This document shows, piece after piece, positions 25,078 through 34,382 of a stretch of DNA of 64,000 nt (position 1 is the stretch's first letter; every line of letters starts with the position of its first letter). The stretch is from NCBI GenBank assembly GCA_018812925.1, contig JAHJCU010000004.1:248001-312000 (forward strand), in the 5' to 3' direction. The notes beneath the pieces are model-generated. The model made no database searches. It saw only the letters and a program-made list of their open reading frames with translations, and had not been told where the DNA came from. Source of the stretch: Candidatus Omnitrophota bacterium. Lineage in GTDB: Bacteria > CAIJMQ01. The position numbers and the translations under genes are program-made.

Positions 25078-26043
25078 CTAATATGGTTCCACATTGATAG
25101 TGCCTGTTACGGAAATAGGCATAGATATCGGCTGCTGTATTTCAGGAGACTGAACTATTATACTCCCGGTTAATCTCATATTTTGGTTAGAATGTTTTAT
25201 CCAGCCCGTAGATTCTTGTATCTCCATAATTCCCGTCACAGAACCTGACATATTGTACTGAATTTTATCGGGTCCCATCTCTATCGGACCGACGTCTCGA
25301 TTAGTTTGAATCATTGCAAATACATCAATAACGGCTATCCCGTTTTTTCGTTCCTTTAATGTGTATATCGCATCAATAACCATGGGAAATCCTTGATTCA
25401 TGGTAGTTTTTCTCTGCCAGGTGTCTCCAATACCAATCGGGTTATCAGGATACATATTAAATGAGTTCTCCGTATTTGTTTTTAGCGCCTCTTCGCTATA
25501 CTGCATTTTCATCTGAGTTTCCATACCGGCTCTCTCAGGTCCTCCTTCAGATAACTCATTAATTTTCTCCTGTATACGTTCCCAAAGTGCGTCTGCACCC
25601 TTAATTTCTTTTACATGTCCATCAGAAGTTATTGTTATTATTAAACTCTGTCCTGCAATAGCACCAAAGATAGATGCTATAGGATTATCACTAGAAACAG
25701 AAGTATCAGAAGAATCATATTCAATATTCTGATTAGGATCAGGAATCCAAATTTTAGAAAGGATTGCATCATACGTAACTTTTAGCACAAGAGTGCTATC
25801 AGCTTGCACATCTTCCACAGTATACATATTTCTCATCTCTGTTTTCTGGGTTATTGTCACTACTTGCCCCGGAACAGTTTGATTAATCTTCATATCTTGA
25901 GTAGTCTTCGTCTTATAAGATTGTCCTTTTTCTAACCGAAGTTTTAAATCTACCTTCTCTTCAGCATAAACACAAGAAATCATGACACTGATAACCATTA
26001 TTACAACTATAAGGATTCCCGATAAAATCCTTTTTTTTCGCAT
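25078..26043 (-). CDS. Secreted DUF6263-like protein, paralogue A
   Basis: A 321-residue exported protein with a signal peptide (about 1-27, cut after VYA). The mature part starts EEKVDLKLRLEKGQSYKTKTTQDMKI and is beta-rich. LYTLKERKNG, GDTWQRKT and GSVTGIMEIQESTGWI patterns match DUF6263-type periplasmic proteins. The function is unknown. It is a tandem duplicate of the next gene, and the pair shares long identical DNA stretches (for example around 25420-25470 and 26430-26480). Confidence 0.75.
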   Translation of the reverse strand: MRKKRILSGILIVVIMVISVMISCVYAEEKVDLKLRLEKGQSYKTKTTQDMKINQTVPGQVVTITQKTEMRNMYTVEDVQADSTLVLKVTYDAILSKIWIPDPNQNIEYDSSDTSVSSDNPIASIFGAIAGQSLIITITSDGHVKEIKGADALWERIQEKINELSEGGPERAGMETQMKMQYSEEALKTNTENSFNMYPDNPIGIGDTWQRKTTMNQGFPMVIDAIYTLKERKNGIAVIDVFAMIQTNRDVGPIEMGPDKIQYNMSGSVTGIMEIQESTGWIKHSNQNMRLTGSIIVQSPEIQQPISMPISVTGTINVEPY

Positions 26044-26089
26044 ATTTCTCCTATCTTTTAAAAGTTTAGAGTATTTCGGTATTCTATCA

Positions 26090-27058
26090 TCAATATGGTT
26101 CTTGGGTGATAATGCCCGTTATAGACATCGGTATAGACATCGGCTGGGGTCTTTCAGGGTGGTTAACTATTACACTCCCCGTTAACCTCAAATTTTGATT
26201 AGAACGTATTACCCAACCTGTAGATTCCTGCATTTCCATAATTCCCGTCACAGAACCTGACATGTTGTACTGGATTTTCATATTACTCATTTCCATTGGG
26301 CCTACTTCTTTATTAGTTTGAATCATTGCGAACACATCAATAACGGCTATGCCGTCTTTCCTTTCCTTCAATGTGTAAATAGAATCGACAATCATCGGGA
26401 ACCCCTGATTAATCTCAGTTTTTCTCTGCCAGGTGTCTCCAATACCAATCGGGTTATCAGGATACATATTGAATGAATTCTCTGTATTTGTTTTTAATGC
26501 TTCCTCACCATACTGCATTTTCATCTGAGTTTCCATAGCGACTCTCTCGGGTCCTTCTTCAGATAACTCATCAATTTTCTCCTCCATACGTCTCCAAAGT
26601 GCATCTATCCCCTGAACTTCTTTTACATGTCCATCAGGAGTTATAGTTATTGTAAAACTTTGCCCCACGATAGCACCAAGAACTGGTGTCATAGGACCAA
26701 CGGCAGTAGAGGTATCGGTGGAATCATACTCAACATTCCACCCAACAGTAGGATTCTCTTGTTTAAAAGAAATAGCGTCATACGTAACTTTTATCACAAG
26801 AGTGCTGTCAGCTTGCACATCCTCCACAGTGTATATATTCTTCGCTCCTGATTTCTCTATTATTGTCATTGTTTGCTGTTGTCCCTGTTGCCCCGGGATT
26901 GTCTGTTTAATCTTCATCTCATTAAGGGTTCGCATTTTATAAGATTGTCCTTTTTCTAACCGAAGTTTTAAATCTACCTTCTCATCGGCATAGACAAAAG
27001 AAACTGCGACACTAAATGCCATCACAATAAACATTGCTAATATACGTTTAACTTTCAT
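26090..27058 (-). CDS. Secreted DUF6263-like protein, paralogue B
   Basis: A 322-residue paralogue of the gene downstream, with a signal peptide (about 1-24, cut after VYA) and the same order of motifs: KVDLKLRLEKGQSYKMRT, VLGAIVGQSFTITITPDGHVKEVQG, NMYPDNPIGIGDTWQRKT, and the terminal GSVTGIMEMQESTGWV. It differs mainly in a Gln-rich insert (PGQQGQQQT). It is probably cotranscribed with paralogue A across 46 bp. The leader has AAAGGATAAAAA before the ATG. Confidence 0.75.
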   Translation of the reverse strand: MKVKRILAMFIVMAFSVAVSFVYADEKVDLKLRLEKGQSYKMRTLNEMKIKQTIPGQQGQQQTMTIIEKSGAKNIYTVEDVQADSTLVIKVTYDAISFKQENPTVGWNVEYDSTDTSTAVGPMTPVLGAIVGQSFTITITPDGHVKEVQGIDALWRRMEEKIDELSEEGPERVAMETQMKMQYGEEALKTNTENSFNMYPDNPIGIGDTWQRKTEINQGFPMIVDSIYTLKERKDGIAVIDVFAMIQTNKEVGPMEMSNMKIQYNMSGSVTGIMEMQESTGWVIRSNQNLRLTGSVIVNHPERPQPMSIPMSITGIITQEPY

Positions 27059-27204
27059 TAACTTTTTATCCTTTCGTATTTACGAGGGTACATTATGCCC
27101 CATCATAGTTAGAGGAATTATCCTCTTGCAAGTTTTTTTTATTATATTCAAAAAGTAAGGACTTGGCAAACTTTTTATTATCAATCCTTAAAGCAAATTG
27201 CATA

Positions 27205-27233
27205 TTGCTCCCTAATCTGCGCTTTAGTATAAT
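27205..27233 (+). promoter_or_regulatory. Sigma-70 promoter of the lipid kinase-like gene
   Basis: TTGCTC (27205-27210), a 17-bp spacer and TATAAT (27228-27233). The ATG is at 27246, so the leader is only about six bases and has no Shine-Dalgarno. Confidence 0.7.
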
Positions 27234-27245
27234 CTCATCGTAAAA

Positions 27246-27833
27246 ATGAAAAAATGGCAGCGTAATGTTTATCACTTAGGGACAGGACTACTTTTCCCTA
27301 TCGGTTATTATTTCGGAAATAAACCGGGAGCTGTAGTCACTATAGCAATTTTCTTTCTAATTCTCGTGGTTTTAGAAATATTCCGGTTTAAACATTCGGG
27401 ATTTAATAAATGGGCATTTAAACATTTAAACCCTCTTTTCAAACCAAAAGAAAAATCTCATCTGGTAGGCACTACTTATTTTCTTTTGGGCACTCTTATC
27501 GCCGTAATATTTGCGCCGAAATATATAGCAATTTTATCTTTGACTTTTCTTGCCATATCCGACGTTGCGGCGGCTTTTGTAGGCGAAAGATATGGAAGGA
27601 TAAAAATTTTCAATAATAAAACTCTTGAAGGCTCAATGGCTTTTTTCCTAACAGCTCTGCTTATCGGTATTGTTTTCATGCAACTGCCATTGATGCGAAC
27701 TGAAGGGCTTAATCTTCAATTGATTCTCTGGGGTAGTTTAACCGCAACTTTAGTCGAGCTTTTCTCTTATAAAGTCGACGACAATTTAAGCATTCCTGTT
27801 ATTGCTTCACTGGTAATGACAATATTAGCTTAG
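27246..27833 (+). CDS. CTP-dependent dolichol/phytol/diacylglycerol kinase-like membrane protein
   Basis: A 195-residue polytopic membrane protein of the SEC59/DGK1/VTE5 group. The hallmark cytosolic loop SDVAAAFVGERYGRIKIFNNKTLEGS (in two parts: about 109-123 and 130-134) is present. Such enzymes phosphorylate polyprenols, phytol or diacylglycerol with CTP. The real lipid here cannot be told. The stop codon overlaps that of the convergent SIS gene (27830-27833). Confidence 0.82.
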   Translation: MKKWQRNVYHLGTGLLFPIGYYFGNKPGAVVTIAIFFLILVVLEIFRFKHSGFNKWAFKHLNPLFKPKEKSHLVGTTYFLLGTLIAVIFAPKYIAILSLTFLAISDVAAAFVGERYGRIKIFNNKTLEGSMAFFLTALLIGIVFMQLPLMRTEGLNLQLILWGSLTATLVELFSYKVDDNLSIPVIASLVMTILA

Positions 27834-28846
27834 ACAATTAACTCATTGCCGACTTTACGCGCGCGTTGGGGTTTATCTAAATTAACGCCGAGCGCTAAAC
27901 CTATTTCAACTAAAAGATTCCAACCGGCGCATAAATAAACATACGGGTTCAGTTCACCTAAAGAAGGAACAAGTATTGTGGGGAAAGGTGTGTTTCTATT
28001 GGCGATAGCTATGACTTTGAGCCCAACACCCTTTGTTAAGACTTCCTGAAATTTTTCGATTTCCTCTTCAATCGGGTCAACGACAAAGACGATATCATTT
28101 TTGTCCATAACCTCTTCAATTCCGTGGACGGCATAAGTGCCTTCCAAATAATCTGATTTCCTGCGGGTAATTTCGTTTGTCTTAAGGGTAAGCTCTTCTG
28201 CAACTCCGTCATTATAGCCGGCGAAATAAATAGTTGACGCTTTAGTAGCTGTTTCAACAATACTCGGGTCAATAGGCAGTGTAAGGGCTTTTTCAAGATT
28301 TGTTGCTAATTCCAAACACTTTTCTTTATTATTAACGCCTTTTATATTCCAGAGTATAGATTCATAAAACAGAGCTTGTTCAACAACACTCTTCGTAGCG
28401 GCAACAGCATCTTCTTTTCCGCAGGAAAGAACAAATGTTTCCTTGCATTCTTTTTCTAATAGGGTGTTTTCATTAGCAGTTAAAGCGAATCTGTTTTCAT
28501 TTCCTATTTCAGCCAACTTCCTTGCAAGTAAAATAATTTCTTTGGTCCGCCCGGAATTTGACGCGCAGAACACTGCAAACTTTGATAAGTCATATCCAGC
28601 GGCTTGGCGTGAACTTTCCGTAATAATCTGAAGGTCTATCCCCGAAGTTAATGCTTTACGAATAGCATTCTTTGCTGGGAAAAGACGACTTGAACCTTCT
28701 CCTGTTAATAGCAGCTTGCCTGCTAACTTGATTTTTTGCGCAATATCTTTGGTTTGTTCCGGATTGAAATCCTTTACGATTTCAACCGTATCCATCATTT
28801 CCCTGATAAGCGCATACTGGGAATATTTCTGTTCTTTTCTATTCAT
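27830..28846 (-). CDS. Two-SIS-domain sugar-phosphate isomerase/deaminase-like protein
   Basis: A 338-residue protein with two SIS domains (first LLTGEGSSRLFPAKNAIR and FCASNSGRTKEIILLA; second IYFAGYNDGVAEELTLKTNE). It resembles the isomerase half of GlmS and AgaS/FrlB-type deaminases but lacks the glutaminase domain. It binds phosphorylated sugars; the substrate is unknown. It is the last gene of the phoA-DUF192-DUF4954-SIS unit, 27 bp after DUF4954, which hints at a shared sugar or sugar-nucleotide pathway. Confidence 0.82.
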   Translation of the reverse strand: MNRKEQKYSQYALIREMMDTVEIVKDFNPEQTKDIAQKIKLAGKLLLTGEGSSRLFPAKNAIRKALTSGIDLQIITESSRQAAGYDLSKFAVFCASNSGRTKEIILLARKLAEIGNENRFALTANENTLLEKECKETFVLSCGKEDAVAATKSVVEQALFYESILWNIKGVNNKEKCLELATNLEKALTLPIDPSIVETATKASTIYFAGYNDGVAEELTLKTNEITRRKSDYLEGTYAVHGIEEVMDKNDIVFVVDPIEEEIEKFQEVLTKGVGLKVIAIANRNTPFPTILVPSLGELNPYVYLCAGWNLLVEIGLALGVNLDKPQRARKVGNELIV

Positions 28847-28873
28847 TAGAGATATCTTTCATCAAAGTTAAAA

Positions 28874-31117
28874 TTAATTTCTACTTTTAATTTTTTCTAC
28901 CAATTTTTCGAATTCTTTCGTCTCTTTTTGTACTTGTTTTACAAAACTGTTGTCTTCAACTTTACCAATAGCAGCTTTCATTTCGGCATCGTTTCTATAT
29001 GTTATTTTTCTGAAAGGATTATCAAAATCCTTTTTGCGGGAAATATAAACCTGACGGTTGATATCTCCTTGAATTTTCACCGCTTTATTTAAAGCCGATG
29101 CCCACTCTTCCTTTGTAAGATTATCTGTCCCCAGAAGACTACAAAATGTTGCAAAAGCGTGTTTTTGTTTTTCGAGAGGATATTTATTCCATAGAATATT
29201 ATATCTTTCATGAATTTTTTCCCAAGTCAAAAGCTTGCCTGAACCGATATCCAAACGCAGTTTATCCACATCTTTTTGAGAAGTGAGTTGTCCGCCAAGA
29301 TTTACCCACTCTGTTTCACGGTTGCAACTTAATTCTTTGCACATTGATGAAAATGGTGCCTTGAGGTTTGTTTGCATATAGTCCAATAGATTTTTTACGG
29401 CATAATAATGCAGCATATCGCCATATGCATGATATGCCTGATATACCTTTAATATCACAACTTTTCGCCCAGATTTTTCCATTTGCTCGCCTAAAACCTC
29501 GAACCTGTTTATTTCTTTTTCTGTCTCTGAAAAAATTTCGCGCCCGAAATGGACAAGTTCTTTCTCGCTTCTGCCTTCAATACCCATATTCTGCTTTCTT
29601 AAGTTTGCTTTTGCAAGCCATATTTCCAGTAACCTGCGGGCACTAAAAATTTCTTCTATTGTATCGGGGGCAAGGAAATCAAACTCAACGTTTTGCGTTT
29701 TGTTGATTCGTTTATCGCGGTCTTGAAACTTCCGCATATTTCTTGCCAAAGCGTACATGTTATATAGCCACCAAAACGCAGGCAATACTTCTAATTGGTC
29801 TTTTGAAGTATTGTTATTGACAAGTGAAAACGGCAACGGAATATCAAGTTCCGCAGGATAATCTGCTTTTGAAAGTAATACAAAAGATGCAAATCTACAG
29901 GAATGTTTAATGCTTGCGCATAATCCCGGCCAAAAACCCCTTCCTGCCTGAACTTCGTTGTCATTTGCTCTGCTGTTATGGTTTGAACCGAGCGTGGCGC
30001 CTGCGGCAATATTGCTTTGCCCCATAACTAAAGACGCTATAAGAAAAGAATTGTTGTGATGTTGTTCGTGCGCAGGGAATATAAGATTATTTAAAACTTC
30101 ACAACAGGAAATCGTTGAGTTTGGCCCAAGGAAAGAATTAATTAATCTTGCACCGTATTTAAGACTTGAATTGTTGCCCAAAATAAACCGAACTGCTTTA
30201 CAGCCATAAAAAATATGACAGCCGAAACCGATGATACCGTTCACCAACTCAACACCTTCGCCTATTTGGGTAGATTCCTCTTCGGAAGAATTAATTGTAA
30301 GATTTTTAAGTTTGTTCGCGCCTTTAATATAGCAATGTTCTCCTATTTTGACATCTTTCAAGATACGTGAATTCTTAATTACGCTTTGATTGCCGACAGT
30401 TCCGTAAAAACCACGCCGGGAATCGAACCCTAAACCAGAACCAGTTCGATTCGGGGCAAGACTCTTTTGTGTAATTTCTTTTAGTTTTTTCTGTAATGGT
30501 GTATCATCGCGATACTTTGCCCAAAGATAAGCATCGGCGGGTATCATACCGTCAAAAGGCAGAACCTTGCGTGAACCCGCTTCATTAATCAAATCAAGCC
30601 AAACTCTAACATCTTCCGATTCGCCTTCTTTTATAATTCCGTTGCCGAATTTCGCATGATTGGTTGTATGCATTTCATTGATGTTAAAAAGTATGGAACG
30701 CTCCTCTATAATATAATGTGCCAGATAATGGACATTGTGAATTGCCACATCATTGCCTATATCGCAAGAGATGATTACACTGTTTGTGATGCCAACTGTC
30801 AATTGTAAATCGTGATGTTTAAGCGCGACTTGTCGAATATTTCCAATACGAACAAGCCCTATAAATTTCGTATTCTTTATTTGTTTGGGTTCAAACTTAT
30901 CCGTAACAAATATTTCGCCCCAATTGTCTGTAGTATTATTATTCTTTATCAGTTCTTCAATTTCGTTTTTCTTAAGATGTCTGTATCGTGTTTTGGGGAA
31001 TAATTTTCGTGCTTGATTTTTGCGAAGATAATATTCATCTTTGCCCTTAGGAAGATATTTCTTTGGAATAAAATTCCGACCGATATTTTTCGCACTTAGA
31101 ATCGAAATATTGTCCAT
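28874..31117 (-). CDS. DUF4954 protein with left-handed beta-helix
   Basis: A protein of about 747 residues. The N-terminal domain is followed by hexapeptide (LbetaH) stretches such as VIISCDIGNDVAIHNVHYL and ILKDVKIGEHCYIKG, which fold like acyl- or nucleotidyltransferases of the LpxA/GlmU type. A long helical C-terminus follows. The frame opens at 31204, but the ATG at 31117 has GAAGGG nine bases upstream, lies after the DUF192 stop and starts MDNISILSAKN as family members do. No enzyme activity is known. Linkage to a SIS isomerase supports a role in aminosugar chemistry (inference). Confidence 0.85.
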   Translation of the reverse strand: MDNISILSAKNIGRNFIPKKYLPKGKDEYYLRKNQARKLFPKTRYRHLKKNEIEELIKNNNTTDNWGEIFVTDKFEPKQIKNTKFIGLVRIGNIRQVALKHHDLQLTVGITNSVIISCDIGNDVAIHNVHYLAHYIIEERSILFNINEMHTTNHAKFGNGIIKEGESEDVRVWLDLINEAGSRKVLPFDGMIPADAYLWAKYRDDTPLQKKLKEITQKSLAPNRTGSGLGFDSRRGFYGTVGNQSVIKNSRILKDVKIGEHCYIKGANKLKNLTINSSEEESTQIGEGVELVNGIIGFGCHIFYGCKAVRFILGNNSSLKYGARLINSFLGPNSTISCCEVLNNLIFPAHEQHHNNSFLIASLVMGQSNIAAGATLGSNHNSRANDNEVQAGRGFWPGLCASIKHSCRFASFVLLSKADYPAELDIPLPFSLVNNNTSKDQLEVLPAFWWLYNMYALARNMRKFQDRDKRINKTQNVEFDFLAPDTIEEIFSARRLLEIWLAKANLRKQNMGIEGRSEKELVHFGREIFSETEKEINRFEVLGEQMEKSGRKVVILKVYQAYHAYGDMLHYYAVKNLLDYMQTNLKAPFSSMCKELSCNRETEWVNLGGQLTSQKDVDKLRLDIGSGKLLTWEKIHERYNILWNKYPLEKQKHAFATFCSLLGTDNLTKEEWASALNKAVKIQGDINRQVYISRKKDFDNPFRKITYRNDAEMKAAIGKVEDNSFVKQVQKETKEFEKLVEKIKSRN

Positions 31118-31148
31118 ATTTCTTGCATCCCTTCTGTTTAGCTTAGAA

Positions 31149-31631
31149 TTATAATCTTTCCCAACGAATTTTACTTCCCTCTTTAATCCCATATTGTTCG
31201 GCAAAACCAGCTTTCACCTCAACAACATATTTTGCAGAACCTTTTGAGCTATAGAGCTGGTCGGACATAGGTATAGTTTGTTTTGCGATATTTACTATAC
31301 TATAATCTTCATCCACAAAAACCATATCAAGTGAGGTCGGTGTATTTCTCATCCAGAAATTCCGCGGTTTAACATCCTTAAATATAAATAACATTCCGCC
31401 TGAGAAATCCGGCAACTCTCTATTCATTAGCCCCATTCTTCTACTCTGGGGAGTGTCTGCAATTTCAATATTGATGGAAACAATTACAGAACTATCATCT
31501 CGCATAAAATCCAATCTGCCGTCTTTACGAATAGTATCTATTGGAGTAGCTTCTAAAGACGCATAACTTGTTAGAAGAAACAACACCAACACTAACGAAG
31601 AAAAATATTTAAACAAAAATTGTCCTTTCAC
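31149..31631 (-). CDS. DUF192 exported protein
   Basis: A 160-residue protein with a signal peptide (about 1-28) and the DUF192 fold: SINIEIADTPQSRRMGLMNR, FIFKDVKPRNFWMRNTPTSLDMVFVD and KYVVEVKAGFAEQYGIKEG. The family is small, periplasmic or extracytoplasmic, and of unknown activity. Translation starts at GTG 31629-31631, which overlaps the TGA of the alkaline phosphatase gene by 4 bp. That is classic translational coupling. Confidence 0.88.
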   Translation of the reverse strand: MKGQFLFKYFSSLVLVLFLLTSYASLEATPIDTIRKDGRLDFMRDDSSVIVSINIEIADTPQSRRMGLMNRELPDFSGGMLFIFKDVKPRNFWMRNTPTSLDMVFVDEDYSIVNIAKQTIPMSDQLYSSKGSAKYVVEVKAGFAEQYGIKEGSKIRWERL

Positions 31632-32818
31632 TTGTTCTGTTTCCCGGAAACTTTATAACCCAAGGCTTCTCTCATCACATAATAAAGGTCTGTATTATCA
31701 ATCGCTCTACCCAATTTGTAACTTCCGGGACCCTGGCTCCACACAATGGTATCTTGAGCAGTATGGCCTTTACTAGTCCAACCCGCCTCTACAAATTCCC
31801 CGGCTTTGGCAAGACGACCATAAGGACCATTTACAGCAAAACCTCCGCAGTCATGGTCAGCTACAATAATTAATAATGTTTCCGACTTCCTCCTGGAAGA
31901 TGCGTTAATCCAATCCAATGCCACCTTTACCGCTTCATCAAAAGCCAGAGTTTCAGTGATTTGATACTCTAAATCATTACCGTGATTAGCCCAGTCAACT
32001 TGAGAACCTTCCACCATCAGAAAGAAACCATTTCTGTTTTTCTCCAATAGAGCTAACGCCGCTTTAGTCATTTCAGGCAACCTCGGTTCTTCCGTGTCAA
32101 CGGGACGGTCCTTTTCGGGAGTTAACGCATCATCGGCAAAAAGCCCAAGCAGTTTTTTAGCGCCGCGGCCTACGGCTTCTTCCATCTGCGACTTCGTATA
32201 GACTACAGCATACCCTTTCTCTTCCGCCATCTTAATAAAATCACCGGAAACACCGCATTTATCGGGCGTATCAGGATTGAATTTTTTCCTGCCGCCGCCA
32301 AACATCACATCAACTCCGGTTGCTTCAATGTATTGCCGCGCTATTTCAGTTTCACAAGAACGGGAATTAACGTGCGCCCCCCATACCGCAGGAGTAGCGT
32401 GAGTTATTGTAGAAGTAGCCACCAAGCCTGTGGCTTTACCTTTATACTTTGCTAATTCTAAGATAGTAGGATTATACGAACCATCTTCAGAATGATAGCC
32501 AATCTCATCATTATTGAATTTTTCACCGCAAGCCCAAGCAGAAGCCGCAGCAGCAGAATCAGTCACGGTGCTATTGGCAGAATGGGTTCGTTGATAACCG
32601 ATATTCGGCAATGTTTCAAAATAAAGAGGGGCTCCGTTGGGCCCGTTTTTATAAATACGGGCGGCAGTCACATCAGACAGCCCCATCCCGTCCGGGATCA
32701 TAATGATGATATTTTTAGCTCTATGGCTAATATAATCATTCGTCTGCGCAGAAGATAGTAATGGTATAAAACTTATACATATTAATAAGATGACGATTCT
32801 TTTAAATAACTTTTGCAT
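31628..32818 (-). CDS. Alkaline phosphatase
   Basis: A 396-residue secreted phosphatase with a signal peptide (about 1-24). The metal ligand is Asp43 (MIPDGMG) and the catalytic Ser88 lies in TVTDSAAAASAWACG. GSQVDWANHGND and ADHDCGGFAV carry further metal ligands, and the terminal region has SKGHTAQDT. It is shorter than E. coli PhoA and closest to the compact bacterial type. It leads a four-gene unit; no Pho box was looked for successfully. Confidence 0.93.
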   Translation of the reverse strand: MQKLFKRIVILLICISFIPLLSSAQTNDYISHRAKNIIIMIPDGMGLSDVTAARIYKNGPNGAPLYFETLPNIGYQRTHSANSTVTDSAAAASAWACGEKFNNDEIGYHSEDGSYNPTILELAKYKGKATGLVATSTITHATPAVWGAHVNSRSCETEIARQYIEATGVDVMFGGGRKKFNPDTPDKCGVSGDFIKMAEEKGYAVVYTKSQMEEAVGRGAKKLLGLFADDALTPEKDRPVDTEEPRLPEMTKAALALLEKNRNGFFLMVEGSQVDWANHGNDLEYQITETLAFDEAVKVALDWINASSRRKSETLLIIVADHDCGGFAVNGPYGRLAKAGEFVEAGWTSKGHTAQDTIVWSQGPGSYKLGRAIDNTDLYYVMREALGYKVSGKQNK

Positions 32819-32862
32819 TTTTTATAAACCTCTAACCTAAATTATTTTCAACCTAATTATTC

Positions 32863-33831
32863 TTACTTGAACATCTCAATATCCGCGCCGACTAATTCGC
32901 CGGCAACATCTTCCATCGTTATGATACCGGCACAACTACCCTTATGTCCCATAACAAATAATAGATGCTGTTTGTTTTGAATCATTGTAGTAAGAGCAAC
33001 CATAAGATTATCGGACGACTGCACGCGAAGCATTGGCTTCGCCTGACTTATAATTTGCTCCAAGTCACTGGTAATAGTCGGCAGAACGCCTTTCATATTC
33101 ACATATCCGTAAATACCCTGAATATCATCGGTATTGCTTATCGGATAACGCGTATGTTTAAAAGTATTTGCCAATTCAATAACATCTTCAATTCTATCGC
33201 TCTTTTTAATAAACTTGACCTTATCGCAGGCAATCATTGCTTTTTCGATAGTCGTATGACTTAATCGAATTGTATTCGCAATTATATTTTCCTGCTGCAG
33301 ACCTATCACCTTGCCGGCACGCGCCATTGAAGCAAAAGTTACAATGTCTGCGGTTGTAATTTGTTCGTGTTCTCTGTCTCGCCCTATTCGGCTAAACATC
33401 ATTTCACTTAAACGAACAACGGGATGAAGCGTTTTAGTTATTATTTCCAACGGTTTAGCCAAATACGGCGCCAATCTATCGCGGAACCTTACACCGATAA
33501 TTTTGGGCAGTATTTCCGTTCCTAATAGGATAACTAATGTGAAAACTGCGGAAAAAATCCATATTGCGTTTTTTCCGTATAACTCGACAAAAGCAGCGCC
33601 AGCCACAGTTGCGCCGCCAGTATGAGCAATTGTGTTTAATATCAATATTGCCGCTATCGGACGGGCAATGGTTTTCTTCATCCTTATCCAAGAATCTGCA
33701 ACTTTCGGCCTATTGTGCTTCATCCTATTCATAGTAAGAGGATTAAGACTAAGTAATATGGCTTCAGCAAGCGAACATAGGAATGAGACGACAACAGCAA
33801 TAACAACACTAACAATGAATTTGGTAAACAT
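32863..33831 (-). CDS. CNNM/CorC-family transporter (DUF21 plus CBS)
   Basis: A 322-residue membrane protein with a DUF21 transmembrane domain (about 1-150, including VSFLCSLAEAILLSLNP and HTGGATVAGAAFVELYG) and a cytosolic CBS pair ending FVMGHKGSCAGIITMEDVAGELVGAD. The family is linked to magnesium or cobalt efflux and to haemolysin-C-like proteins. The usual C-terminal CorC-HlyC domain is missing, so the protein ends right after the CBS domains. It is separated by a palindrome from the DUF6868 gene upstream. Confidence 0.87.
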   Translation of the reverse strand: MFTKFIVSVVIAVVVSFLCSLAEAILLSLNPLTMNRMKHNRPKVADSWIRMKKTIARPIAAILILNTIAHTGGATVAGAAFVELYGKNAIWIFSAVFTLVILLGTEILPKIIGVRFRDRLAPYLAKPLEIITKTLHPVVRLSEMMFSRIGRDREHEQITTADIVTFASMARAGKVIGLQQENIIANTIRLSHTTIEKAMIACDKVKFIKKSDRIEDVIELANTFKHTRYPISNTDDIQGIYGYVNMKGVLPTITSDLEQIISQAKPMLRVQSSDNLMVALTTMIQNKQHLLFVMGHKGSCAGIITMEDVAGELVGADIEMFK

Positions 33832-33888
33832 AGTTTTCCTCGTTTATATCTAATTATACAGAAAAACAAATGAAAAGAAATCTGTCTG

Positions 33889-33922
33889 CCCCCACATTTT
33901 CGCAAAGGCAAAACTATGGGGA
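33889..33922. repeat. CCCCCAC/TGGGG palindrome of the accessory region
   Basis: GCCCCCACATTTTCGC and GCAAAACTATGGGGAG form a hairpin with the same arms as the copies at 34290, 38330, 39065 and 43985. Confidence 0.6.
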
Positions 33923-33929
33923 GATGAGT

Positions 33930-34172
33930 CTATCTGATAATACTTAACACAATATAAGGAACAAGATTGCACGCAAATATAAACATCTTAAAAATAGCTA
34001 TACCCGCGTAATGAATAGAATCAAACTTTTCCACAGACATCTTGAACCATTTACTATGCATTCTGTAAATAAAATCATGCATTAACATAAAAGCCAGAAA
34101 CCACCACAAAAGAAGCCCCATATTAATTACAAAACACCACCCAAACGCCTGACGTATAGCATCAATCGTCAT
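33930..34172 (-). CDS. DUF6868-type small membrane protein
   Basis: An 80-residue protein with two or three membrane helices. FGWCFVINMGLLLWWFLAF, HDFIYRMHSKWFKMSVEKFD and AGIAIFKMFIFACNLVPYI match the DUF6868 family found in many proteobacteria. The function is unknown. It lies between two palindromic repeats, typical of the cassette-like genes in this part. Confidence 0.75.
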   Translation of the reverse strand: MTIDAIRQAFGWCFVINMGLLLWWFLAFMLMHDFIYRMHSKWFKMSVEKFDSIHYAGIAIFKMFIFACNLVPYIVLSIIR

Positions 34173-34190
34173 ATTACACCTCCTTAAATT

Positions 34191-34270
34191 GGAACGTAGT
34201 TCCGATTTATCCCGCAGAGTATCGGAAAAATATCCCTTCTGGAAATTTTTCCGATGTCTTACGTCGCGGG
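34191..34270. repeat. Palindromic element with ATCGGAAAAATAT core, empty copy
   Basis: A small GGAACGTAGTTCC palindrome is followed by CCCGCAGAG-TATCGGAAAAATATC, an eight-base loop CCTTCTGG, and AATTTTTCCGATGTC-TTACGTCGCGGG. An inverted copy at 55220-55323 has the same arms but a GC palindrome in place of the loop. Confidence 0.65.
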
Positions 34271-34289
34271 ATCCATCAACGTTTTAATT

Positions 34290-34378
34290 ACCCCCGCGGT
34301 TAGTTTTGCGAACACAGTGAGCAAAACTACGCCTGTCCCCGCGTCCAGATTTGCTTTGACAAATCTGCGGGGAGGGGT
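34290..34378. repeat. CCCCGCG palindromes
   Basis: Two adjacent hairpins: GTTTTGCGAACACAGTGAGCAAAAC and CCCCGCGTCCAGATTTG with CAAATCTGCGGGG. They end in GGGGTGTCATTAC, a motif repeated near 36517, 39121 and 43975. Confidence 0.6.
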
Positions 34379-34382
34379 GTCA

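Noticed and set aside
30421-30450. tRNA T-loop-like GTTCGATTC
   Set aside because: It lies inside the DUF4954 frame, with no acceptor or anticodon stem around it. No other tRNA candidate was seen.
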